A DNA stretch of 58,955 bases from Acholeplasmataceae bacterium (GCA_023230825.1 JALNWO010000002.1:1-58955), one strand, 5' to 3'; numbered from the stretch's first letter, positions 25,500-38,700 are shown. Program-made: numbers and translations. The notes: generated from the letters alone by a model not told the origin.

Positions 25500-27296
25500 C
25501 TATCTTCCCTCGTAATGTTCGGGATTGAGTAAGTATATTGTGAAGGGATGAACACCACCGATCGAGGGGTGCATCGCTTCTAAAAAGTTAGGTTCTCTAA
25601 TTTTAGCGATTAAATCTGTTTCAAAGGTTTCATCACCGGTAAAGGTGACTTTACCTAAATTAAGACGACCACCACGAATCATAATAACTGCGTTCACATA
25701 AAAGTTTTTGCCGTCTTGGTGATAAACATCGGCATATTCATCGCCTTTTAGTTCGCGTAGGATATAACCAAAGTTAGCCATATTTAAGGCTCCTGAAGCA
25801 TCGTCTAAGTTTCTCCACGTGAGTGATCTAATGGCCGGTTTTTCAGGAGTTGAGTGTAAAACGAGTTCACTCGCTCCACCACCACGACGGGTATTTTGAA
25901 TGGCAACGCCAATTGCGGTATAACTAATCGTTAAGCCTTCAATTTCAACGTGAGTTGCTTTATGAAGCGATTGGTCGGGTGGATAACTATCGATTTCAAT
26001 CGAAGATAAATAGGCTCCGATGAGTTGATTATCTTTTAAGACAAAATGGGTTGCCCGATCTTCAACATCTATTCCTGTGTGGGCTCTCCCCTCAAAAGAA
26101 AGATTCATCCGTCCGTTTTCAATAATATTACCGATGGCTTCCATGTAGCGGTCGGTATTATTTTTCGCAATAAAACCAACATTAATAATGTTTTCAAATG
26201 GTTGTTTATTTTCATCAAGTGGGCCAATGACATGGGTGTTATATAAACCACTGTTATTACCATTAAACTCAATTGCGTAACGGCCATTATATTTAAGTTT
26301 ACCATCTTCTGTCCGCTCATCATACTGAGGAAGTTCAGAATGGTCAAGTTTAAAGCCATTACCATATATTTTCGTACCGTTTGTAAATGTGATAAAATTT
26401 TCTAAAATAATATGGTCTAATAAATAAAGTGATTTTCCAAGGGTGCGATTCGTTTCTTTATTTAATTCGGTATAGTTATAAATATTCACTCCATCTTGAT
26501 TTACATTGAAGTTATAACTAGCATTTTTTGCAAGATTTTTCGTTTGAATTCTTGCGTTTGGTTGGAGTTCGATGAGTAGCTCACCTCTACCATTACCTAA
26601 GACTTCATGACCACGCTTAATAATATTATGAAAGACAAAGTGATCATCGTATAAAGCTTCTGCATTAATTAAAAGTTGTTCATTGATAGTAGCTTGTTCT
26701 ATTTCATCCAAATGGTGAAACGCTTGTTTTGGATAATAGGTATAACCTATCTTAACGAGCCCAATCGTTCCAAATTCATAGTCATCATGGATGCTTGTAT
26801 AATCCAAGACAACACCTTGAATCGTTGCGGGTGGTAAAGATGGGTCGGCGACATAAATATCGCTGTAGGCTTCATAGTGACCATCTTTGGTCACGATGGT
26901 TAGTCTAGTAAAGCCATAGTTTTCAATCGTTACTTTAAGGGAAATCAACCCTTTTTTAATAAAGTAACTATCATCAGTCGAGACATCTAAACTAAAGATT
27001 TGATTTGGATAAGGATAAATGACAGGGTTGATGGTTCCATCATCATAATCCATGACGAGTCTTCCTTCATCATCATAAATTTGGAAGGAGTTGTTTCTTG
27101 ATCCTTCTGGATTGATTTGAAAGGATAAATCATAAACTTGTTGTAAGGCATTTGCCATAATATCTTCGCCTTCAACCATGGAGACGCTTGTCACAGGGAT
27201 TGGGACATAATAAGCGATGATGGTTGATGTAAATGTCACAATCGCGAAAATTAAGATAGGGAAGGTGAGTAAAAACATAATAAGAATTTTTTTCAT
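25500..27296 (-). CDS. Membrane-anchored right-handed beta-helix protein
   Basis: A 598-residue protein with one N-terminal membrane helix (about 5-31) and no lipobox, so it is probably anchored with the rest outside. After a beta-rich region (about 40-250) come beta-helix turns such as YLLDHIILENFITFTNGTKI and NGNNSGLYNTHVIGPL, and FTGDETFETDLIAKIREPNF near the end, as in NosD/pectin-lyase-like folds. The ATG overlaps the permease stop by four bases, so the two are translated together. Coupling to an ABC transporter suggests it is an exterior partner or cargo-linked protein of that pump, but this is inference. No active-site pattern is evident. Confidence 0.7.
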   Translation of the reverse strand: MKKILIMFLLTFPILIFAIVTFTSTIIAYYVPIPVTSVSMVEGEDIMANALQQVYDLSFQINPEGSRNNSFQIYDDEGRLVMDYDDGTINPVIYPYPNQIFSLDVSTDDSYFIKKGLISLKVTIENYGFTRLTIVTKDGHYEAYSDIYVADPSLPPATIQGVVLDYTSIHDDYEFGTIGLVKIGYTYYPKQAFHHLDEIEQATINEQLLINAEALYDDHFVFHNIIKRGHEVLGNGRGELLIELQPNARIQTKNLAKNASYNFNVNQDGVNIYNYTELNKETNRTLGKSLYLLDHIILENFITFTNGTKIYGNGFKLDHSELPQYDERTEDGKLKYNGRYAIEFNGNNSGLYNTHVIGPLDENKQPFENIINVGFIAKNNTDRYMEAIGNIIENGRMNLSFEGRAHTGIDVEDRATHFVLKDNQLIGAYLSSIEIDSYPPDQSLHKATHVEIEGLTISYTAIGVAIQNTRRGGGASELVLHSTPEKPAIRSLTWRNLDDASGALNMANFGYILRELKGDEYADVYHQDGKNFYVNAVIMIRGGRLNLGKVTFTGDETFETDLIAKIREPNFLEAMHPSIGGVHPFTIYLLNPEHYEGR

Positions 27297-28951
27297 GCTG
27301 TCTTCACCGCCTTTCTTAATTTAAAGAAACCAAAGAGAGCATAACTAATGATGGTAACAAACATAACCACATAAAGTAAAATGTTGACTCTTTTTGCCGT
27401 TAAATCAACAATAAAGATTTTCATAATTTGGAAGCGACGCATTTGTGGGAAAAGCTTGAGTAAATAAGGTAAAGCAATATTAATTAAACCTAAACCAACA
27501 GCAATGAGTAATCCAAAGAGTAAGTTGTTATACATATTAAGTCCCTCATCAAAACCGCCTTCATTGGCCGTTAATTGGGGATTTTTATAGTCGCTGGCAA
27601 CTGAGTTAAAGGTATAGCCAAAGAGGAAAACAATCGCCATCACATAAATGAAGACACCTTGGAAGACACCGATAAAACCGGATAAGACAATAATGATAAT
27701 TGAAATGGTTGACATTAATATACTTAAAATATAACCAAAGCCGATTCTAAAGATAATTTGTTGAAACATCGGAACTGGAATAATTTTGGAAATATAGTAA
27801 GCATTCTTTTGTCTAGAGATAATGGTTCCTTGAAAACCATTAGCCAACAAAACAAAAATTAAAATCGTTAAAATAGTAATACCTGGAACGATTTCTTCTC
27901 CAACAGCTAACTCGCCAGCTTGGCTGGTGAGTTTAATGGTAAAGAAGACAAAGATCGGCATTAAGATATTCATCACAATTGCTTGAAAAGCATCATTTGG
28001 ATTTCTTGATAAAGTTTTAAACTCTTTTTTAAAAATAGAAATCAATGGTCTTGATGCCTTAGGGGGATGTTTAGTTGTAATGATCACTTTTTCATTTTGT
28101 TCGTTAATGGTTTTAAAATAAAAGTATTTAAGAAGGAAATAAGAACCTACTGATAAAAGTGTTAATAATGCTAAGATGATCAGAAGGTTTAAAACAAAAG
28201 CAACAAAGTTTGCGTTAATAAGCATATTGTAAAAAACTTTACTTAGTTGCATATATTGAACAGATGTTCTTAGTTCTTCTAATACTTCAGGTCGAATAAG
28301 GGGGTTATTCGATGCAGCTGTAATATCGATAAACTTTAAGATGAGTTCCACAAAAGTAATATAACCAATAAAGAAAACCCCTAAAACTAAAATTAAACCG
28401 ATGGTTAATAAGGTTCGGTTCTTTTTAAAAATACGAAGCAATTTTGAAACAGGGATTGATAGAACACTCGCTAAAGCTAAAGGTATAAATGGCAACAAGA
28501 TACCAATAATAATCAGACGGACAAAATAACCGCCACCTTGATGGCTCACTAATCCATAAACACCAGCTGTTAAAGATAAAAACAGTAACGAGACAATGAG
28601 TTGTTTTAAATAAATAAAGATAACTTTAGATAAAAAGACCGTTTCCGTTTTAATCGGTAATTTTAAATAAATAAAGTTATCATCATTTTGATATAGCTGT
28701 TTAATAATATTGACAACCTCATAAATAATCAAAACGATGAGTAAAATGAAAAAGACAGCCTTTAAATAGACATCATCTAAACCTAAACGATAAAAGGAGT
28801 CTGTAATTTGAAATAAAACGAAGCCCATCAATCCTAATAAGCCTACTGATAAAATGAAAATCGCAGTAATGCCCGTGATGTTTTTCGTTGTTAGATTTAA
28901 TTGACTGGGTCGACTTCTTTTTAAGTGGTTCTTTAACAATAAAAGCATCAT
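27293..28951 (-). CDS. ABC-2-type transporter permease
   Basis: A 552-residue integral membrane protein with about twelve hydrophobic segments in two halves. It resembles the large ABC-2 permease group (ABC_tran_2-like) that pairs with a separate ATPase. Between the halves is a cytoplasmic stretch ending IFKKEFKTLSRNPNDAFQ, usual for this group. It overlaps the ATPase gene upstream and the beta-helix gene downstream by four bases each (ATGA), so the three are translationally coupled. The TGA at its end is a true stop. Substrate unknown; the two exterior beta-helix proteins are the best clue. Confidence 0.88.
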   Translation of the reverse strand: MMLLLLKNHLKRSRPSQLNLTTKNITGITAIFILSVGLLGLMGFVLFQITDSFYRLGLDDVYLKAVFFILLIVLIIYEVVNIIKQLYQNDDNFIYLKLPIKTETVFLSKVIFIYLKQLIVSLLFLSLTAGVYGLVSHQGGGYFVRLIIIGILLPFIPLALASVLSIPVSKLLRIFKKNRTLLTIGLILVLGVFFIGYITFVELILKFIDITAASNNPLIRPEVLEELRTSVQYMQLSKVFYNMLINANFVAFVLNLLIILALLTLLSVGSYFLLKYFYFKTINEQNEKVIITTKHPPKASRPLISIFKKEFKTLSRNPNDAFQAIVMNILMPIFVFFTIKLTSQAGELAVGEEIVPGITILTILIFVLLANGFQGTIISRQKNAYYISKIIPVPMFQQIIFRIGFGYILSILMSTISIIIIVLSGFIGVFQGVFIYVMAIVFLFGYTFNSVASDYKNPQLTANEGGFDEGLNMYNNLLFGLLIAVGLGLINIALPYLLKLFPQMRRFQIMKIFIVDLTAKRVNILLYVVMFVTIISYALFGFFKLRKAVKTA

Positions 28952-29655
28952 TGGTTTTTAATCGCCTCGTAATGTGAATAAATATTTTTAATATCTTCTT
29001 TCGTATCAAAGAAACCTTTGATTTCTCCGTTATGAATTATTCCTACACGGGTACATAAATCCATCACGATTTCTAAGACATGCGAAGAAAAGATAATGGT
29101 GTTACCTAATTTAATATAATCTTTCATAAAGTTTTTAATTTCTGTCATGGAAAAAGGATCGAGACCGACTAAGGGTTCGTCTAAGATCCATAATTTTGGA
29201 TAATGAATAATCCCACCCATAATCGCAATCTTTTGTTTCATCCCATGAGAGTATGTCTTAATGAGCGCATCAAGAGCATCGGTCATGGAAAACATTTCCG
29301 CAAACATTTTAATCCGTTCATCTCTTAACTCTTTTGATACTTGGTAGACGTCTGCCATAAAATAAATATATTCTCTACCGGTTAACTCTTCAAAGGTTGC
29401 ATGGTTATCGGGGATAAATCCTAAAGCCTGTTTTGCCTTAAGGGGTTCTTTTGAGATGTCATAGCCATCAATAATAATTGTACCAGCATCAAAAGTTTGA
29501 ATCCCAGTAATACATTTAAAAGTCGTTGATTTACCAGCACCATTTAATCCTAAAAAACCAAAAATCTCGCCTTTGTGAAGCGATAAATTAATATTTTTAA
29601 CCGCTGGTTTTAATGCACCTTTATATGTTTTGGTTAAATTCATTATTTTTAACAT
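28948..29655 (-). CDS. ABC transporter ATP-binding protein
   Basis: A 235-residue ATPase of the ABC-2 (CcmA/NatA-like) class. Walker A GLNGAGKST (36-44), signature YSHGMKQKIAIMGG (SHGMKQK is the usual form in this class), Walker B LWILDEPLVGLDP and the switch region IIFSSHVLEIV are all intact. A weak AGG precedes the ATG. It is the first of four coupled genes and lies 58 bases after the giant MBG gene, with a hairpin without U-tract between them. Read-through from the giant gene is therefore possible. Confidence 0.93.
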   Translation of the reverse strand: MLKIMNLTKTYKGALKPAVKNINLSLHKGEIFGFLGLNGAGKSTTFKCITGIQTFDAGTIIIDGYDISKEPLKAKQALGFIPDNHATFEELTGREYIYFMADVYQVSKELRDERIKMFAEMFSMTDALDALIKTYSHGMKQKIAIMGGIIHYPKLWILDEPLVGLDPFSMTEIKNFMKDYIKLGNTIIFSSHVLEIVMDLCTRVGIIHNGEIKGFFDTKEDIKNIYSHYEAIKNQ

Positions 29656-29679
29656 AGAGGCCTACTTTCTTATGAGTAT

Positions 29680-29708
29680 CTGAGGCACTCCAAATGGAGT
29701 GCCTTCAG
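29680..29708. other. Strong intergenic hairpin without a U-tract
   Basis: A 12-bp stem with one bulged base (29680-29691 with 29696-29708) closes an AAAT loop between the giant MBG gene and the ABC operon. On the minus strand the following bases are TACTCATAAG, not a T-run. It may be a partial terminator, an mRNA-stabilising hairpin or a processing site. Confidence 0.6.
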
Positions 29709-29713
29709 TTACT

Positions 29714-32700
29714 TTATTCTTCTGGGCCAAACAAGAAATCAAGAATGGTTTCATAATCGAGACTTCCAATGAAGAGAATACCGTAATAGAATTCTTCAAC
29801 TAAGGCAATGTCATCGATTAGATCTTGTCTGCCTGAATCAATAATAATTTGTTTAATTTCTTCAAATGATTTACCAATCATTTCTTCTTCAAGTTCATCT
29901 TCAACTTGAACACCTTCAGCATAGATGTAACCACTCATGTTGACACCAAAGCTTCTTGTATAGCCTTCTGCTAACTCAGGTGCACTGAATCCCATCCGAA
30001 CAGCATCTTTGTAATATAACTGAACATAGAGATCATCTTGATCATTAACAACCATTTGATAAACATCTTCTAGGCCATTGAGTAACGCACTTTCTAATGT
30101 CATCACTCCAAATGTCATAGGTGCATTGATTGAGTAGTCGATTGACACTCTATCAATGATATATCCAGCTTGACCTGGAAGCGTTAAACGAACTTGTAAA
30201 TCTTGTGTATGAATATTTTCTAAGTTAAGTTCTACAAGGAATTCTTCCATTAAGTAAGTGCCACGTTGAATTGAACCCTGATATATCCAGTTTTCACCAT
30301 CCCAAACTTCCACACGAATAAGTAAGGAATCGAAGAGATTTTGAATTAGCTGTGTATCTATCTCACTATTCATAAAGGCACGATCAAGCCACCATAGATT
30401 TCTATGAGCATTAAAGGAAGCCAGAATTTGTTCGAATGCTTCTAGTGTACCACTATTATCCTTGACAGCAATCATAAACTTAGCATTGTTTGAGTTTGGT
30501 CTGTCAAAGGTTGCAATATAGTAACCAACGGTATCCATCATAAATGGTGAGAAGGTTGCGTATAAGCCATCTAAATTGGTGATTTCTTCTAAGTAAGAAT
30601 TGTTTTCATGATCAACAAATGAAGTTGGTGCAATTCGCTCTTTTATCGTGTGAGGGTTACCATAAACATCAAGGAAAAAGTCAATGATTTCATTGTTTGT
30701 TTCGTAATCAAAGTAGAATACGTTCGCACCATTTAGCATTGTTGCAGATGTTCCTTCTTCGACAATTTCAATATAATAGATTCCATCTATTCCTTGCATC
30801 AACCTTAGTGTACCGTAAGTTGTTGATTCCACTGTTTTAATCATTGAATGTGAAATCGGTTCGTGTTCAAAATGTAGATTACCCTCAGAATCAACACTGT
30901 ATAGGAACGGAGATGCATTGGCATGAATATCAATTAAATAGCTAGCATGATTGTATTGATTACTTGTAATTTCCATCACATGAAATATTGTTTGAATATC
31001 GCCTTCATTAGAGCCCGTTGCAGGCTCAAATTTAAATTCTACGTTACTTAAAACAACCTTACCCTCATTATTAGTTTGATAAATTCCTCCAATGTTATTG
31101 GATGTAGCATTAGTCGCACTAGCAACAAGCAAAATATTTTTTAACGGGCCATCATCATCTCTGATTTCAATAGTAAAAGTAATTTTTCCTGTTTTGTTAG
31201 AGATTTTGCTGCTGCTAGCAACAATATTTATTACAATGTTACCTTTTGCGTATCTAGCAAATAAAGTGTTTGATTCAATGATAGGTAAGGATTTATCATA
31301 TGCTACAGCGAAATTGTCATCGTAATACCAACCTAAGAAAACATGTCCAGCCTTTTCAGGAATATGAGAGTTGTTAAAATCTGTAATAGTGCTGTTTTCA
31401 ATTAGTAGATTATCAAACTGCGTTCCACCGTTAGATTCAAATACATATTCATAGCTGTTCGCTAATTCTTGTTCAAATAACTCAAAGTTTTCAACCCCAT
31501 AAAACCGGTTGCTGTTTATAACTTGTTCTCCTGAACCATTAAACCAACCATAATTGATTTCCGTATTTTTTGATAAATTCCATAAAGATCCGTATACCTG
31601 ATTTTCATATGTAACATTGCCAAGATAATCAACAAATTTAATTTTTTGAGTATATTGACCATTTTGATTGATTTGATAAAGACCACTATGCTCAATATGA
31701 TTTCCGCTCGAATCTAATAAATGAAAATAAGGCTTAGTTAACTTACCCAGACCTATTATTCTTTCGACCGGGACATATGATCTAAATCCAGACACTAAAT
31801 TGATAAATCCTTCACCACTTGGACTCTTAATCTCACCCGTTAAACCACCTTTAACAACTACGATTCCGTCAACTTCAACATTCGCAGAATCGGTATTTGC
31901 AAAAGTGATGTTAGTGGGATTTTCTCTGTAAGTGTTTGTCCAATTTTGCGGGATATAATAATAAGACTGTGAACTTCCCTGGTCATACTCATTTTCTGAG
32001 TAAATATGGACATTTGCACTCTCGTTAATAATAAATGATGAGTCGCTATCGATGTATAGATATAGCCCTGGCAAAAGTTTTAAGTTAACATTTATTTCCA
32101 AGTTTGTGTTTATAGCGTGAATATTCATTAGACCTGGAAGAGGTAAGAATTTACCCTGTGTATTTATTTGAACGCCTGGGTTTACAGATATATTGTTCAT
32201 GTGAATCTCAGAATCTACCAAATCAAAATTAATAATCCCTTTATCAAATGTTTTTATAATAATTCCACTTTTAATCTCAAATATTGAGTTGGAACCACTA
32301 CTAATAATGGGTATAACCGTTTTGCCAGCTGTGCCTCCAGCAACTGCATGTGTATTTGCTTCATAATTAGCGCCTTGATTAAAGATTATTTTTGCTTCAA
32401 TACTATTAAAATTATAAATATCAAATGGGAAAATATGCGAAGCAATACCAGTAGAAACAGTTCCTCCTCGGAATTGTGATAGTACAGCGGTTTCTGTAAC
32501 TTTTGAGCCATCTAGTGCTAAAATAGTTCCGTTACCGTATGTAAATCCGTATGATAAAAACTCAGAATTAGCTTGTAAATTAATAGAAACATTGTTTGCT
32601 AGTTCTAACTCTCCATAATTGGCTCCATCTACAAATCCGCCATTCGAGTTTGCAAATCCTGTGCGAGCACCTATAGTTACCTGACCATAAACATCAATAG

Positions 32701-35700
32701 AAACGTTGGCTGTAATGAATAACTTAGAATATCCTCCAGCTCTGTTGACATAACTACCGGATGTGGCTTGATTAAAGATATAATTAGCACTGCTGTTAAA
32801 ACTTCCGGAATATGGGATAACTAAATTTAAACCCGCTTTTATATTGTACTCATTAGTTCCATATACTATATTCGCAACATCACTTTCCGCAAACGATGTA
32901 TTATATTTTACTATAATCGTTCCTGATGTAGCTAAATATAATGCATCTTCAATTGTATAGAATGTTGTATTATTACCAATAGTAACTGACTTGAATTTAA
33001 AGATAACATCTTTATCAAGCAATTCAATATTGGCAGTATTATTTTTAACGTTAACAATTACTGTCGTACCACCATTTGATAAATCAATTTCATTATCTAT
33101 AATTAGATCAGTCGCAAAGTGGCTTAAGTTCATCAGTGCTAGTATTTGAGCGACAGTATAGTTCTTGACTGAATTATCAGTATAATCAGTTGCATAAACA
33201 GCTTGAGGAACGAGTGTAGCCTTTTCAACAACTACAGATTGAACTTGGTTTGTTAAATTGTAATTGCCTATATCTGTTCCACTTAATGAAACTGATATGT
33301 TATTATATGTTCCTGCATTTTTCACAGTTGTTATTGTGGTCACAATTACATTATCTTCACCAACAACACCACTTAAGATAAACGTTGGTATCATATCAAC
33401 ACCTGAATAAGTGAGATCATTTTGGCTTGCTGTAATATCTTTCTTAGCAATACTATAGCCTTGTTCAGCATTTGAAATATTGTAGTTAGATGTAACATCA
33501 TTACCACCACGAGTAATCTTAACACTTGCGGTGTGGTTTCCAGCATTAATGGCTGTATGACCAGTTAAGTCTAAAATGTCACCGTCTCTTAAAGTGAAGG
33601 TTGGTGCTAATTCAACTGTAATATTATGAGCACTGCCCTTATACACTAAACCTTGGTAATCAATATAGACAACAGTTAAGCTTCTATGAGTAATTTCAAA
33701 CTTCGCATTGCCGCCAATCACGACATGATAATTGTCTGCAGCAAATGAACTTGTAATAAAGTCTTGTTGGCCAACATTCTCACTATCAATCGCAAGGCTG
33801 CCTGAAAGAACGGCTTCATCATCTTGAAGTTTAAAGCCTGTTACAGTATAAGTTAATGCCGGTGTTTGATCACCATATACTTTTGTCTGATTTGCATCTG
33901 GAGTCACAGTTAACGTTGCTTTTGTAATAGTTAAAGGAGCAGATACGTAAGTAATTGCGTAATTATCAGTGTCTAATGTCGATGTCATACTAATTGCGTA
34001 TGAAGCAACATCTTCGCCAGCAACACGTGAATAGCTAACAGTGTGTCCATCATAGATGAAACCACTTGTTAGGTTGTAACCATTCTCTGGATCATTATCA
34101 CCGTATACTTTAGTTTGTGAATCAACTGTTAAGGTTATATTTTGTTTCGCAATTGTATACGCCAATGTTGGGTTACTGATGTCGTAGTTACTACTGACAT
34201 CAACACCACCACGGGTGATGACGATGCTTGCAGTATAACTGCCAGCATTAATTGCTTCATGACCGCTTAAGACTAAGACGTCTCCATCTCTTAAGCTTGC
34301 GGCAACAGCTTCAATATCAAAGCTTTCGCTATTGTAAACTAAACCTTCATATCCACTATAGGTAACATTCGGATTCCGTTTAGTAATTTGGAAGGTTACT
34401 TCTTCAATAAAGACTAAGTTGTAGTTATCTGAAACTTCAATACTTCCTTGTGTAATTTCGTATGTATTGACATCTTCACCAGCATCACGACCTAATGAAC
34501 CGTTAATGCTATCACCTGAAACAAGACCCACTTGTGTATAGGCATAAACAGGATCGTTATTTCCATACACTTTTGTTTGACCTGCAGTTGGCGTAATGGT
34601 TAATGTCTTCTTCGTAATTGATAATTCAGATGTTACATAAGTAATTGCATAGTTATCAATATCTAAATCAATTGAAGGTGTAATGATGTAATGATCAACA
34701 TCTTCACCAGCTTCACGTGTATGTGAAAGGGTGTAATCATCAAAGGTTGAGCCGGTAATTGTAGATGTATAAACAGGTTCTGCGTTTCCATACACTTTCG
34801 TTTGTAGATTTGCAGCAACTGTAATTGCACGCTTAGCAATGGTATATTCTTGTTCTGGAGTTAAAATGTTGTAGTTATTCGTTACATCTACACCATCACG
34901 AGTAACTGTGACTAGAGCTGTGTAATCACCTGCATTAATTTCATCATGGTCATTGAGAACTAAGACATCACCAACTCTTAAGTTTGTTGCAACTGCAGTC
35001 ATATTGAAACTTGCATTTTGATAAATGAGATTATCATAACCTGCATAATCTACATCAGTGGTTCTTCTAGTAATTTCAAAGGTCACATCATCAACAAAAT
35101 CAATGGTGTAGTTATCTCCCGCACTTAAGTTGCCTTGAGTAATTAAATATGTGTTGACATTTTCACCCATTACACGACTTAAAGCACCCGTGAAAAAATC
35201 ACCAGGAACAAGTCCCTCATAAGTATAAACATATTCAGCAGGATCATTGTTACCATATGTTTTTGCTTGAGCAGCAGTTGGTGTCACTGTTAATGTTCTT
35301 GGAGTAATTTCAAGTTCTTCAGCTAGACCTGCATAAGTAATAAGGTAGTTTTCAGAAACATCTGCTTCTACATAACTATCAATCAAGTAAATTCCAACGT
35401 CATTCATCGCGTGTTTAAAGACCATGACAAAGTCATTGTCATCGATAATTGCTTCACTTAAGCTGATATGATCCATAAAGGTAATCGCTTCAAGATTATT
35501 ATCATAAACATAGCTGAACGATTCATAAGTTAACGTGATTGCTTTTGGTGTAATCGCATATGTTCTGCCTGCTTCGAACGTTATGGTGTAGTTATCACCA
35601 AAGTTTAAATCTCCTCTAATAATTTCATAAGAACCAACATCTAAATAGTTTGCATTCTTATGAATGAGGCCAGAATCATCAAGGGCTAAAGCACCCATTG

Positions 35701-38700
35701 GATTGTTGCCAGCATGAACTGGGGCAACGAATTCAATTATAATTGCTTCACCATACTCTTCGCTTTGACCAATAATTGGAGATACAAGAACAGATGCCGG
35801 TTCAATGGTATAGTTTGCATAAATCCAAGTGATTTCATAGTTCGCACCAGCAGTTCTTGTGCCTTCTTTGATTTGATAAATACCAACATCTAAATAGTGT
35901 TCATTCTTATGCATTCCAATATGATCGATCACTTCTAGGCTGCCTGTCAGTTTATCATTTTCAACTAAGCCATCGGTTGTTTCGGTTAACACGTTGAAAC
36001 CAACACCATAATCACTTGTTTGTGGTTGAATGGTAACAGTAATTGCTTTAGGTTCAATGATTAAGTTAGCTGTCACATAAGTAATTGCATAATTATTTGT
36101 ATCTAGAGTTGATGTCATACTAATTACATATTCACCAACATCTTTACCATTTTCTCTTGTGTATATCTCACCAATTGGATGGTATGTAGTTCCTGTTTGT
36201 TGGTAGTTATTCACTGGATCTGCATCACCATACGTTTTTGTTTGTGGGTCAACGGTGAAGATGACTTCACGTTTAGCAATTTCGTACGTTCTTGTTGGAT
36301 TAGAAATGTCATAGTTTGCTGTGACATCTTCTAAACCACGCATAATGGTTACTGTAGCTGTATATTCACCAGCATTAATAGCTTCATGATTACTTAAGAC
36401 TAAAACATCATCTACTCTTAAATTGGTTGCTTCAGCGGTCATATTAAAGCTTGCGTTTTGGTAAACAAGGTTATCATAACCATCGTAATTAATATCGGTA
36501 CTTCTTGTTGTAATGGTAAATTGAACATCACTAACAAAGTTAATGGTGTAGTTTGCACCGGCATCAATATCGCCAGCAGTAATCGCGTATGCATTAACAT
36601 TTTCACCAATGACACGACTTAAGTCTCCAGTGATTTTATCATCGAAGACTAAACCACTTGAGGTGTAAGCATAAACAGGATCATGATCACCATAAACTTT
36701 TGATTGAGCCTCATTTGGCGTAATCGTTAAGGTTCTTGGTGTGATCGTTAAGTTATTTGTATTGTATGTAATTGCGTAGTTGTTAACATTGAGATTCGTT
36801 GTCATTTCAATGACATAGTTACCAATGTCTTCCCCTTCAGCGCGATCGTATTCGACAGTAAAGTCATCAAAGGTTAAACCAATTACTTGATAACTGTTGA
36901 TTGGATCGGCTTCACCATAAATTCTCGATTGTGAAACAACGTTGAAGATTATTTCACGTTTTTGAATTTCATAGACTTGGGTTGGATTAGAAATGAGATA
37001 ATTATTTGTGACATCAACACCATCACGAATCATCGTGACTTCTGCTGTATATTCACCAGCGTGGATGGCATCGTGGTCATGAATGACTAAGACGTCACCA
37101 GCTCTAAGGTTCGTTGCTGCTGCAGTCATATCAAAGCTTGCATTTTGATAAATGAGGTTATCATAGCCTGCATAGACAATATCTGTACTTCTTCTTGTAA
37201 TGGCAAATGTTACATTGTCGACAAAATCAATCGTGTAGTTTTCACCTGCATCAAGATCACCTGCAGTAATGAAGTAATGATCAACAGTTTCACCATTTAC
37301 TCGATTTAATAAACCGGTAATTTCATCCTCAAAGACTAAACCACTTGATGTATATTCGTAAACAGGATCCTGATCACCATAAACTTTTGATTGCGCCTCG
37401 TTTGGCGTAATCGTTAAGGTTCTTGGTGTAATTGTTAAATTGGCTGTTTCATATGTAATGGCATAATCATTGGTACTTAAGTTAACCCATGGTGTAATAA
37501 TATATTCACCAATGTTTTCACCAGCTACTCTTGTATAGGTGACATCGTAGAGATCATATGTTGGGCCAGTCAAAATATAATTATTGACTGGATCAGCGTT
37601 ACCATAAGTCTTCGTTTGATTAACAGCTTCAAAGATGACTTCTTGTGGTGCAATTGTATATGCCAATTGATTGTTGTTAATAATATAGTTTGCGGTTAAA
37701 TCTACTCCACCACGGCCGACACCGATGGTGATGGTGTAGTTGCCAGCATGAATTTGGTTGTTCTCATAAACAACAAGCTCATCTAAACCATAAAGGTTAA
37801 CAACCGTTACATCAATTTCATGTGCTTGACCATTATAGATGAGATTTAAGTAATCCGCGTAGCTAATCGTAATCTCACGTTGATCAATTGTATAAGGTGC
37901 TGTTTCAAACGTAATTGAGTAGTTTGAGCCAAATGAGAGATCGCCTACCGTTAAGGCATATGTTCCAGTATTTTCACCAACAACTCTTGCGAGGGCACCA
38001 GATGCTTCGTGATTTTCAGAAATACGGCCAACAACATCATAAGTGAATTCAAGATCTAAATCACCATAAATCTTACTTTGATTTTCATGAGCTGTAACAA
38101 TCAATTCTTTAGGATTAATAACCATTGTATCAATGACAAAAGTTGCCCCATAGCTTGAATCGCCAGCCCAGTCTAATGTCACTTCGTATAAACCTGCTTG
38201 ACTTGGGTTATTAACGATTTGACCATTTAAGCGGTAAGTGACTGATAATTCAACGGCACCCGTTAAATCAATAAGTTCAAAAGTATGTGGGTCAGTTGCG
38301 GTAAAGGAAATGTTCTTTGTTGTCGCATCATATGTATGGGTTAACTCATCTAAAGCGAAGAGAATCGTTGCTGGAGTAACGACAATCGTACCGTTTTGAA
38401 TTTCGAAACGGTAGTTATCAGAACGATAGCCTTGGGCTAACGTAATTGGGTATTCACCAGCGGGGCTTGTTAATTCTCTTGGCGTGTAATAAACAAGTCC
38501 ATTTGGATGAACCGTCTCTAAAACAGCCATCGTCTCGTTATTGACGAAGCCTGAAACTGTCGATGTAAAGACAGGTGATGCTTGGTTGTACTGAACGCCT
38601 GGGAAGGAAGCGATTGAAACTGTGAGTGTTGCTTTTTCAATCACATAATCATATGTTGGATTGACGATGGTGTAGTTATTAGAAACATCGACATCATTGT

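Noticed and set aside
27293..27296. Use of the Mycoplasma/Spiroplasma genetic code (TGA as Trp).
   Set aside because: TGA ends the permease and the ABC ATPase in ATGA overlaps, and Trp codons throughout are TGG.
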